From Advenella sp. FME57 (GTDB taxonomy: Bacteria > Pseudomonadota > Gammaproteobacteria > Burkholderiales > Burkholderiaceae_B): a stretch of 64,000 bases of DNA. The notes under the pieces were generated by a model. It saw only the letters and a program-made list of their open reading frames with translations, made no database searches and was not told where the DNA came from. Position 1 is the first letter of the stretch. Each line of letters begins with the position of its first letter. A program made the position numbers and the translations under genes. Below are positions 57,526-64,000 of the stretch, one piece after another. The stretch is from the NCBI RefSeq assembly GCF_014897675.1, contig NZ_JABUXU010000001.1:1-64000 (forward strand), read 5' to 3'.

Positions 57526-58803
57526 TTATTTCACTTCATCGGGTTTTTTTTCATTGCCGGCAATGAACGGGCTCCATGGCTGGGCGCGCACGGGTTTTTC
57601 TGTTTGCCAGACAATGTCGAATTGCCCGTCAGGACGGATTTCACCGACCATGACAGGTTTGTATAAATGATGGTTGCTGCCCATTTGAACTTCGAAGCCG
57701 TCCGGCGCTGACACTTTCTGACCGATCATGGCCGCGCGAACGGCATCCACGTCAGTCTTGCCCGCTTTTTCAACGGCAGCTTTCCACATTTGCAACCCGA
57801 CAACGGTCGCTTCCATGGGGTCGTTGGTCAGCGGTTTTTCTGCGCCAGGCAGCTTTTGCGCAGCGGCGTAATCCGCCCATTGTTTTTTGAAGGCCGAATT
57901 GGCTGGATTGTCCACGGACATAAAGTAATTCCACGCTGCCAAATGACCAACCAACGGCTTGGTGTCGATGCCGCGCAGCTCCTCTTCGCCCACGGAGAAC
58001 GCGATGACGGGCGTATCTATTGCCTTGACGCCGGCGTTACCGAGTTCCTTATAGAACGGCACATTGGAGTCGCCATTGATGGTGGAGATGACCGCGGCTT
58101 TTCCGCCCGCAGCAAAACGTTTGATATCGTTCACGATGGTCTGGTAATCGCTGTGACCGAAGGGAGTGTAGACTTCCTGTATGTCACTATCGGCAACGCC
58201 CTTGCTATGCAGGAAACCGCGCAGAATTTTATTGGTGGTGCGCGGATAGACGTAGTCTGTCCCGAGCAGGAAAAATCGCTTGTAGCCGCCGCCTTCTTCG
58301 CTCATCAAATATTCAACGGCAGGAATGGCCTGTTGGTTAGGCGCCGCGCCGGTATAGAAAATATTGCGCGACATTTCTTCGCCTTCATACTGAACCGGGT
58401 AGAACAGCAGGCCGTTCAGTTCTTCAAAGACCGGCAGCACCGACTTGCGCGAGACCGATGTCCAGCAACCGAAAACCGCTGCTACTTTTTCCTGGCTGAG
58501 CAATTCACGCGCTTTTTCTGCGAACAGCGGCCAGTTGGAAGCGGGGTCCACGATGACGGCCTCTACCTTGCGACCAAGAATGCCGCCTTCCTTGTTGATC
58601 GCGTCGATTTGCATTAGCGCGACATTTTTCAGCACAGTTTCGGAAATAGCCATCGTGCCGGACAGCGAATGCAGTATGCCGATCTTGATCGGCGGTTTGG
58701 ATGGATCAATCTGACCCTGGGCCCAACTGCTGCTGAGCGCGCCAGAGCCAAATGCAAGTGCAAGACTGCACACCATGGTTTTAAGAACATTGCGACGTTT
58801 CAT
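57526..58803 (-). CDS. urtA: Urea ABC transporter substrate-binding protein UrtA
   Basis: 425 residues. A signal peptide (MKRRNVLKTMVCSLALAFGS... SSSWA) precedes a type I binding fold with IKIGILHSLSGTMAISE, FYPVQYEGEEMSRNIFYTGAAPNQQAIPA and INGDSNVPFYKEL, the pattern of UrtA/AmiC-like proteins. GGAG precedes the ATG. First gene of the urea operon, 58 nt downstream of the sigma-54 -12 element. Confidence 0.96.
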   Translation of the reverse strand: MKRRNVLKTMVCSLALAFGSGALSSSWAQGQIDPSKPPIKIGILHSLSGTMAISETVLKNVALMQIDAINKEGGILGRKVEAVIVDPASNWPLFAEKARELLSQEKVAAVFGCWTSVSRKSVLPVFEELNGLLFYPVQYEGEEMSRNIFYTGAAPNQQAIPAVEYLMSEEGGGYKRFFLLGTDYVYPRTTNKILRGFLHSKGVADSDIQEVYTPFGHSDYQTIVNDIKRFAAGGKAAVISTINGDSNVPFYKELGNAGVKAIDTPVIAFSVGEEELRGIDTKPLVGHLAAWNYFMSVDNPANSAFKKQWADYAAAQKLPGAEKPLTNDPMEATVVGLQMWKAAVEKAGKTDVDAVRAAMIGQKVSAPDGFEVQMGSNHHLYKPVMVGEIRPDGQFDIVWQTEKPVRAQPWSPFIAGNEKKPDEVK

Positions 58804-58860
58804 TTATCAGCTCCGGGATGAGTAAAGGCAAATTGCATGTGTGAGTAGCGATAGAGCTAA

Positions 58861-58876
58861 AGCAATAGTCGTGCCA
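58861..58876 (-). promoter_or_regulatory. Sigma-54 (RpoN) promoter of the urea operon
   Basis: On the minus strand the sequence is TGGCACGACTATTGCT. The -24 element TGGCACG and the -12 element TTGCT have the exact spacing of the RpoN consensus (GG and GC 10 bp apart). A start near 58850 gives a leader of roughly 47 nt to urtA. Confidence 0.88.
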
Positions 58877-59028
58877 GCAAACAGATCTCGTTGCTGCGGT
58901 GGGTCGAGCAACTCAAGCGGGAGCTAGCCTTACCCGCTTGCGCGCCCCGGCAGGGAGACGCATTAAGGGAGCAGTGGGACAGCACATCGAGGGAGCATCA
59001 ACGGGAATAAAAAGGTGCGCAAGGCGTT

Positions 59029-59044
59029 ACCATTCATGAATGGT
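59029..59044. promoter_or_regulatory. Perfect 16-bp palindrome ACCATTCATGAATGGT
   Basis: An exact inverted repeat without spacer in the divergent region between urtA and tsdB. It lies about 225 nt from both gene starts. The form fits a dimeric regulator site; I cannot name the regulator. Confidence 0.6.
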
Positions 59045-59270
59045 GATTTGAATTGGCTTGTGTTGATTCGATATTGGTGCGTTCGATACCAAAGGCGGTC
59101 GTCGATGCATGATGTCGGTGCGTCAATGCGCCGTGATGGTCCGTGTGAATTTGTGATACCTGGACATGCCTGCTTTACCCCGACCAGTCGATTCTATAAA
59201 ATTACTAAAAAATATATACTAATAAGTAATAGATATATGAATTCAGTAGCATTATGGTTAGGAGTAGAAG

Positions 59271-59993
59271 ATGAACAGAAATCGAAAAAAGCGTAGCGGA
59301 ATATCCGCTGCAGCAATCGTGAGCGCTTGTAGCGTACTTTGGCTGCCCACAGAAATTGCGTCTGCCGGTGATATCGCGCAGGGTAAAAGTATTGCAGCCA
59401 ACGGCATTACCGGCCAGGCGCCCTGTATGGCCTGCCATGGCGCAAATGGCGAGGGCATGGCAGCTGCAGGGTTTCCCTTTCTTGCCGGTTTGCCGGCCGT
59501 GTACCTTGAAGCCCAGCTTGTGGATTTTGCCCAAGGCAAGCGCAAGCAGGCTGTGATGGAGCCGATTGCCAAGGCCTTGAGCGCCGAGCAAAAAAAGGCC
59601 GTTGCTGTCTGGTATGCGTCCCTCAAGCCGGTAATCGATCCGGCCCACGCGGTGCAACTGCAGGACAGCTATCCCAAAGGCAAGATGGGCGCCTGGCTGG
59701 CGCAGCGCGGTGACTGGTCGCGCGGGCTGCCGGCCTGTGTACAGTGCCATGGTCCGGGCGGCGTCGGTGTTGCGCCCACGTTCCCTGCTTTGGCGGGCCA
59801 GTCTGCCATGTACATCAAAAACCAATTGCTGGCCTGGAAAACGGGTACGCGCGCCGATGACGCGCATGGTCTGATGGCGCATCTGGCACGCAAACTGACA
59901 GATGAGGAGATCGACGGCGTCAGTGCCTATTTCGGAAACGATATTGGCGCTGCTGCTGCCAGCGCGACGACAGCACAAGCAGGGGGGCAATAA
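59271..59993 (+). CDS. tsdB: Dihaem cytochrome c4-type protein, probable TsdB
   Basis: 240 residues. A signal peptide (AAAIVSACSVLWLPTEIASAG) is followed by two class I cytochrome domains with haem sites CMACH and CVQCH, each followed by a methionine-containing segment for the sixth ligand. The pattern is that of cytochrome c4 (HGANGEGMAAAGFPFLAGLP; GPGGVGVAPTFPALAGQ). GGAG precedes the ATG. Its stop overlaps the start of tsdA by one base, so it is the likely electron acceptor, TsdB, that passes electrons from thiosulfate to the respiratory chain. Confidence 0.88.
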   Translation: MNRNRKKRSGISAAAIVSACSVLWLPTEIASAGDIAQGKSIAANGITGQAPCMACHGANGEGMAAAGFPFLAGLPAVYLEAQLVDFAQGKRKQAVMEPIAKALSAEQKKAVAVWYASLKPVIDPAHAVQLQDSYPKGKMGAWLAQRGDWSRGLPACVQCHGPGGVGVAPTFPALAGQSAMYIKNQLLAWKTGTRADDAHGLMAHLARKLTDEEIDGVSAYFGNDIGAAAASATTAQAGGQ

Positions 59994-61015
59994 TGAACCG
60001 TCTTTTATTCCTTCGCACGACGCATTTTGTGGCCATGACAACAGTTATTTGCCTGATCATGCCTGTTGGTTCCGTGGCAGCGCCCGCGGATTCTGGCCAG
60101 CCTGCAGACGGTCATGCAACGACAGCCGCTGCTCCAAGGCAAGCCAATGCAGCCATCTCGGCCGATACCACGGGATTTTCGCCACCGGCGGCCGATGCAA
60201 TACCTGATAACGAGTTCGGCGAGGTTGTCAGAAAAGGGCAGGACTATTTTTTACATACTTCCCGTTTGTTGCCGCAGTACACGGGCAATTCGCTCAATTG
60301 CGTCAATTGCCATATTGATGCGGGGCGACGCGCCGACTCGGCACCCATGTGGGGCGCTTATGTCCTATATCCTGCGTATCGCAAGAAAAACGGCCATGTC
60401 AATACGCTGGCCGAAAGACTGCAGGGCTGTTTTCAGTACAGCATGAATGGCAAGGCGCCAGCGGCCGATTCCGAGGCGATTGTCGCCCTCTCATCCTATA
60501 TGTACTGGCTTGCCAGCAAAGCCCCAACCGGGGTCAAGCTTGCAGGGCAGGGCTATAAGCGCCTGCCTGCGCCTGCGCAGCCAATGGATCTTGATCGCGG
60601 CAAAGCGGTGTACGCAGCGCAGTGCGCTGTTTGCCATGGCGCCAACGGGCAAGGGCGCAAGACGGCAGGCGTGACCGTGTTTCCTGCCTTGTGGGGCGAC
60701 GACTCGTTCAACTGGGGAGCGGGAATGCATCAGATGCCCAATGCGGCTGCGTTCATAAAAGCCAATATGCCGCTGGGAAAAGACAATACCCTGACCGATC
60801 AGCAGGCGTGGGATGTGGCCTATTTCATGAATTCGCACGAGCGACCACAGGATCCGCGGTTTACCGGCAACGTGCAGGAAACGCGCGAGCGGTTCCACTC
60901 AGCGGATGACAACCTGTACGGCCGTACAATCAATGGCGTGGTGCTGGGCGCCCAATCGGTGCCCTCTGGCGGACGGTTGCGCGGCCGGGATCAGGCGGCA
61001 GCGGCAGGTAAGTAA
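59993..61015 (+). CDS. tsdA: Thiosulfate dehydrogenase TsdA (tetrathionate-forming, dihaem)
   Basis: 340 residues. After a signal peptide and an alanine-rich linker come two cytochrome domains. The first haem site is CVNCH (NSLNCVNCHIDAGRR), and the cysteine in ERLQGCFQYSMNGKAP is at the position of the cysteine that ligates haem 1 in TsdA. The second site is CAVCH, followed by FNWGAGMHQMPNAAAFIKAN and DVAYFMNSHERPQDPRF, TsdA signatures. It joins two thiosulfates into tetrathionate in the periplasm. Overlaps tsdB by one base. The pair indicates thiosulfate oxidation as an energy supplement; a hydrogen-sulfide-oxidising sox set is not in the window. Confidence 0.93.
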   Translation: MNRLLFLRTTHFVAMTTVICLIMPVGSVAAPADSGQPADGHATTAAAPRQANAAISADTTGFSPPAADAIPDNEFGEVVRKGQDYFLHTSRLLPQYTGNSLNCVNCHIDAGRRADSAPMWGAYVLYPAYRKKNGHVNTLAERLQGCFQYSMNGKAPAADSEAIVALSSYMYWLASKAPTGVKLAGQGYKRLPAPAQPMDLDRGKAVYAAQCAVCHGANGQGRKTAGVTVFPALWGDDSFNWGAGMHQMPNAAAFIKANMPLGKDNTLTDQQAWDVAYFMNSHERPQDPRFTGNVQETRERFHSADDNLYGRTINGVVLGAQSVPSGGRLRGRDQAAAAGK

Positions 61016-61112
61016 AGCAGAGGCGCGCAATGCTGGGTCGGAAGATGCAGGGGCGCCAGCCTTCAGGCTGCGTGTCCCCGCCTTTGTGTTGAATCAAAAT
61101 CAAACACACATG

Positions 61113-61148
61113 AAAAAAGGTTCACGGGATAAACCGTGAACCTTTTTT
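61113..61148 (+). terminator. Terminator of tsdBA
   Basis: AAAAAAGGTTCACGG (61113-61127) pairs with CCGTGAACCTTTTTT (61134-61148), loop GATAAA. A perfect 15-bp stem with T-run; the A-run on the other side may also serve the convergent membrane protein gene. Confidence 0.93.
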
Positions 61149-61208
61149 GTGCCGCCATGGCTGTGTGGCTGAGTCTCAGTTGCTGAGCACAGGCGGTGGC
61201 CTGGCGGA

Positions 61209-61694
61209 TTATTTCCGGGATTTGCCGAGTTTGAAGAGCAAGTAATCGAACACAAAACCGGAAAATGCGGCAATCGTTGCCACTGATGCCCAGGATGTAT
61301 CGCTTAGCACGCTCTGGAAGGCAAAAACATAGGCTGCGGTACCAAAGATCATGCCGAATACAGCACGGATGACCAGATAGGCCCAGTTTTCATCGTCGAG
61401 CTTGCAATTGCGCTCGGCGCGGGAAAAGCGAATATGTTCGTGGTCCAGAACGCAGGTGGCGACAGACAGCATCGAGCCGATAGCGCCAAAAAACATAGCC
61501 GAAAAACTGACAGACCAGGTAATCAGCGCGGTGAAAAGCCCGAAAATAATCAGGCCGATGACAAAGCCGCCATTACTGAACAATGATTTGCCAGGCGATT
61601 TGCCGGCAGGAGTGTCGTCAGGGGCGGCCTGCGAAGGCTCGGACGGATGGGTGCCATGACGGTCATTGTCAGGCTCATGAATAGGGTCGGACAT
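61209..61694 (-). CDS. Small membrane protein of unknown function
   Basis: 161 residues from ATG 61694, with GAAGGAG 6 nt upstream. The first 45 residues are polar and rich in D, P and H; then about four hydrophobic segments follow (GGFVIGLIIFGLFTALITWSV; MFFGAIGSMLSVATCV; LVIRAVFGMIFGTAAYVFAF; ATIAAFSGFVFDYLLF). I do not recognise the family. It stands alone between tsdBA and tig, read opposite to both. Confidence 0.8.
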   Translation of the reverse strand: MSDPIHEPDNDRHGTHPSEPSQAAPDDTPAGKSPGKSLFSNGGFVIGLIIFGLFTALITWSVSFSAMFFGAIGSMLSVATCVLDHEHIRFSRAERNCKLDDENWAYLVIRAVFGMIFGTAAYVFAFQSVLSDTSWASVATIAAFSGFVFDYLLFKLGKSRK

Positions 61695-61954
61695 CGTAAA
61701 CTCCTTCGATATACTGAAATAACAGACCAAATGCAGATGGCGCAGTCGCGCTCGTCTTACTAAAGCTTACTAAATTACACCAGTTTAGTTTTGCATTCGG
61801 GCAAACGGGTAATCGGATAAAATAAAAATATACCAAAAAGTGGGGCTCATGGTGCCCATAATTTTTTCAAACGCCGGCCGCGAAGCATGTTTTTTTCGAT
61901 TTTTGGGTAGAATACGAGGTTATTCTTAAATTATTTCATAAGTAAGGTCCACGA

Positions 61955-63265
61955 ATGCAGCCAACGGTTGAAACTCTAGAAGGTCTGGAACGTAAGGTTA
62001 ATCTGGTAATTTCCATTGACGACGTTGAAAAAGAAGTCAAAACCCAACTTTCCCGCGTTGCCCGCACCGCCAAAGTGCAGGGTTTTCGTCCCGGGAAAGC
62101 ACCCGTTTCCGTCATTGAGCGCAGTCACGGCCCTGGCGTTCGTTACGACGTGATCAATCAGAAAGTTGGTCAGTTGTTTGACGAAGCCATTCGTGAAGCC
62201 AAACTGCGTGTTGCCGGTGCACCTTCCATTGAGCCCACGGAAGAAAACGCTACAGATGGTCAGTTAAGCTTTGCTGCAAAATTTGAAGTTTATCCGGAAG
62301 TGTCTGTTCCTGATCTGGATGCGCTCGAAGTTACGCGCTTTAATGCAGAGGTTGGCGAGCAGGAAGTGAACAATACCATCGACATTCTGCGCAAGCAGCG
62401 TGCCACGTTCAGCGCCGACGCCGAACGCGCTGCCGAAAAAGACGACCGTGTAACGGTTGATTTCGTCGGCAAGATCGACGGCGTAGAGTTCGAGGGCGGC
62501 AAGGCGGAAGACTTCCCGTTCCAATTGGGCCAGGGCCGTATGCTGCCCGAGTTCGAAGAGGCTGCAAGCGGCTTGAAAGCCGGTGAAAGCAAAGCATTCT
62601 CACTTACTTTTCCAGAAGACTATCCTGGTAAGGAAGTTGCCGGCAAGACAGCCGAGTTCACGATCACTGTAAAGGAAGTGGCCGTACCGGTACTGCCGGA
62701 AGTCGATAGCGAATTTGCCAAATCGCTGGGTCAGCCGGAAGGCGATACCGAGAAACTGCTGTCTGAAGTGCGCAGCAACATTGAGCGCGAAGTCAAAAAC
62801 CGCACCCAGGCCCGCACCAAAAACAGCGTCATGGATGCGTTGGCAAAATCTGCCAGCTTCGATGTGCCCAAATCATTGGTTGACAATGATGTGCAAAGTC
62901 GCATTGTGGCCGCCCGTGAAGATCTCAAGCAACGTGGTATGCCCAACGCCGACACGATGGATATTCCTGCCGATGCGTTTAAGTCCGACTCCGAGCGCCG
63001 TGTTCGACTGGGTCTGATCGTGGCCGAATTGGTCGACAGCGCCAAACTGCAGGTCACGCCTGAGCAGGTTCGTACGCGTATTGAAGAGTTCGCACAGAAC
63101 TACGAAAAACCCGAACAGGTGGTCACGTATTATCTGACCGACCGTGAGCGTCGTGCAGAAATTGAATCCGTAGTCCTTGAAGATAACGTTGTTGACCATA
63201 TCTTATCAAAAGCCAAGGTTACTGAAGAAAAAGTGCCGTTTGAAGAATTAATGGGAACTGTATAA
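61955..63265 (+). CDS. tig: Trigger factor
   Basis: 436 residues, full length. Ribosome-binding N-domain with the signature GFRPGKAP (about residues 43-50), FKBP-type peptidyl-prolyl isomerase domain at about 150-245 ([19 protein letters not shown]), and the helical C-domain. It chaperones nascent chains at the ribosome exit. AAGG precedes the ATG. The stop shares one base with the clpP start (TAATG), so translation of the two is coupled. Confidence 0.98.
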   Translation: MQPTVETLEGLERKVNLVISIDDVEKEVKTQLSRVARTAKVQGFRPGKAPVSVIERSHGPGVRYDVINQKVGQLFDEAIREAKLRVAGAPSIEPTEENATDGQLSFAAKFEVYPEVSVPDLDALEVTRFNAEVGEQEVNNTIDILRKQRATFSADAERAAEKDDRVTVDFVGKIDGVEFEGGKAEDFPFQLGQGRMLPEFEEAASGLKAGESKAFSLTFPEDYPGKEVAGKTAEFTITVKEVAVPVLPEVDSEFAKSLGQPEGDTEKLLSEVRSNIEREVKNRTQARTKNSVMDALAKSASFDVPKSLVDNDVQSRIVAAREDLKQRGMPNADTMDIPADAFKSDSERRVRLGLIVAELVDSAKLQVTPEQVRTRIEEFAQNYEKPEQVVTYYLTDRERRAEIESVVLEDNVVDHILSKAKVTEEKVPFEELMGTV

Positions 63266-63921
63266 TGAATCGTTTTACCGACTTTTACGCGTCTGTCCAC
63301 GGAGACGAGTCTGTGCGCCCCTCGGCGCTGGGCTATATTCCAATGGTTATTGAACAATCCGGGCGCGGAGAGCGGTCTTACGACATATATTCGCGCCTGC
63401 TCAAGGAGCGGGTTGTCTTTCTGGTCGGCCAGGTAAACGACCAGACAGCCAATCTTATCGTTGCGCAGATGCTGTTCCTTGAGTCGGAAAATCCGGACAA
63501 GGACATTTCCCTGTATATTAATTCACCAGGCGGTGCGGTATATGCCGGTCTGGGCATTTACGACACCATGCAGTTCATCAAACCCGATGTGTCAACGATG
63601 TGTACCGGGTTCGCTGCCAGCATGGGCGCCTTCCTGCTCAGTTCGGGCGCCAAGGGCAAACGCTTCAGCCTGCCCAATTCACGTATCATGATTCACCAGC
63701 CGCTGGGTGGCGCGCAAGGCCAGGCTTCCGACATTGAAATTCAGGCCAAGGAAATTCTGAGTTTGCGCGAGCGACTCAATCAGATTCTTGCAAAGAACAC
63801 CGGCCAGCCTATTGATCGCATCCGCGAGCATACCGAACGCGATAATTATATGGCGGCCGAAGACGCCCAGACTTACGGATTAATTGACAAAGTTCTGGCT
63901 ACGCGGGCAGACGTTGCATAG
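63265..63921 (+). CDS. clpP: ATP-dependent Clp protease proteolytic subunit ClpP
   Basis: 218 residues. Serine protease with the catalytic triad Ser119 ([11 protein letters not shown]), His144 (MIHQPLGG) and Asp193 (ERDNY). The [11 protein letters not shown] substrate-binding loop is present. It forms a double heptamer that works with ClpX or ClpA. Overlaps tig by one base; the expected clpX would lie just beyond the window end. Confidence 0.98.
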   Translation: MNRFTDFYASVHGDESVRPSALGYIPMVIEQSGRGERSYDIYSRLLKERVVFLVGQVNDQTANLIVAQMLFLESENPDKDISLYINSPGGAVYAGLGIYDTMQFIKPDVSTMCTGFAASMGAFLLSSGAKGKRFSLPNSRIMIHQPLGGAQGQASDIEIQAKEILSLRERLNQILAKNTGQPIDRIREHTERDNYMAAEDAQTYGLIDKVLATRADVA

Positions 63922-63951
63922 TATTTGATATACTGTTTTCAAAGGTTTCGT

Positions 63952-63988
63952 GCAGGTCGACCTTTTAACGAAGGTCGACCTGCTTTTT
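63952..63988 (+). terminator. Hairpin terminator after clpP
   Basis: GCAGGTCGACCTT (63952-63964) pairs with AAGGTCGACCTGC (63971-63983) over a 6-nt loop, followed by TTTTT. It would separate tig-clpP from the downstream clpX, at least partly. Confidence 0.9.
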
Positions 63989-64000
63989 ATCAGATTAATC

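Larger units (their letters stand above)
58804..59270. other. Divergent control region between the urea and thiosulfate operons
   Basis: 467 nt separating urtA (minus) and the cytochrome genes (plus). It holds a sigma-54 promoter reading left (58861-58876) and a perfect 16-bp palindrome (59029-59044). The right end (59195-59260) is very AT-rich and probably carries the tsdBA promoter. A short open frame at 59015-59296 is not credible as a gene. Confidence 0.6.

Noticed and set aside
59015-59296. 93-codon open frame upstream of tsdB
   Set aside because: It runs across the palindrome and into tsdB in another frame, and has no ribosome binding site or domain.

Overview
The window looks like a chromosomal segment of a betaproteobacterium of the family Alcaligenaceae (Bordetella/Achromobacter/Advenella group). 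Three things point there: Bug-type periplasmic binding proteins next to CaiB/BaiF CoA-transferases, the gene complement tig-clpP, glnE/yhdP and queH typical of that group, and a thiosulfate dehydrogenase pair (tsdB-tsdA). The last makes Advenella a good guess, but genus-level assignment is inference. No rRNA, tRNA, CRISPR array, insertion sequence or prophage gene was seen.

Layout. 1-807: gene-poor, fairly AT-rich leader. 808-7226: a very large YadA-like trimeric autotransporter gene, broken by a frameshift inside its stalk repeats, followed by a lipoprotein with BamE-like and OmpA domains that resembles the peptidoglycan-anchoring partner TpgA. 7702-11686: a CoA-dependent catabolic module (CoA-transferase, Bug binding protein, enoyl-CoA hydratase, LysR regulator). 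12091-13835: small lipoprotein and a metallophosphoesterase. 14083-21617: a one-strand cluster with TRAP transporter, SDR dehydrogenase, SCP2-type thiolase, acyl-CoA ligase and two PPC/DUF296 proteins, which together read as an uptake and chain-shortening pathway for an unidentified (perhaps 3-hydroxy) acid. 21858-27598: altronate/galactarate-type dehydratase, a FadR-type regulator with two clear operator palindromes, and a polar-amino-acid-type ABC transporter. 27628-32886: LysR regulator, NRDE protein, orphan PIN protein, ClpB with a heat-shock-like promoter. 33177-36069: cold-shock protein and a tonB-exbB-exbD operon behind a Fur-box-like site. 36296-46977: housekeeping genes queH, glnE, yhdP, L-serine dehydratase and an ArnT-like glycosyltransferase. 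46980-58803: a complete urea system on the minus strand, urtABCDE (ABC uptake) followed by ureDA-ureJ-ureBCEFG (urease and nickel maturation), headed by an excellent sigma-54 promoter. 59271-61015: tsdBA. 61209-61694: small membrane protein. 61955-63921: tig-clpP, cut off before the expected clpX.

How it works together. The urea block forms one nitrogen-scavenging unit: uptake, hydrolysis and nickel insertion, with transcription most likely under RpoN/NtrC nitrogen control. The tonB operon is likely iron-controlled. The two CoA-dependent clusters and the dehydratase/ABC cluster are separate organic-acid utilisation islands, each with its own transporter type (Bug, TRAP, ABC). The most novel-looking material is the PPC/DUF296 pair in the TRAP cluster, the heptad-stepped repeats and microhomology deletion in the autotransporter, and the unexplained 16-bp palindrome between the urea and thiosulfate operons.
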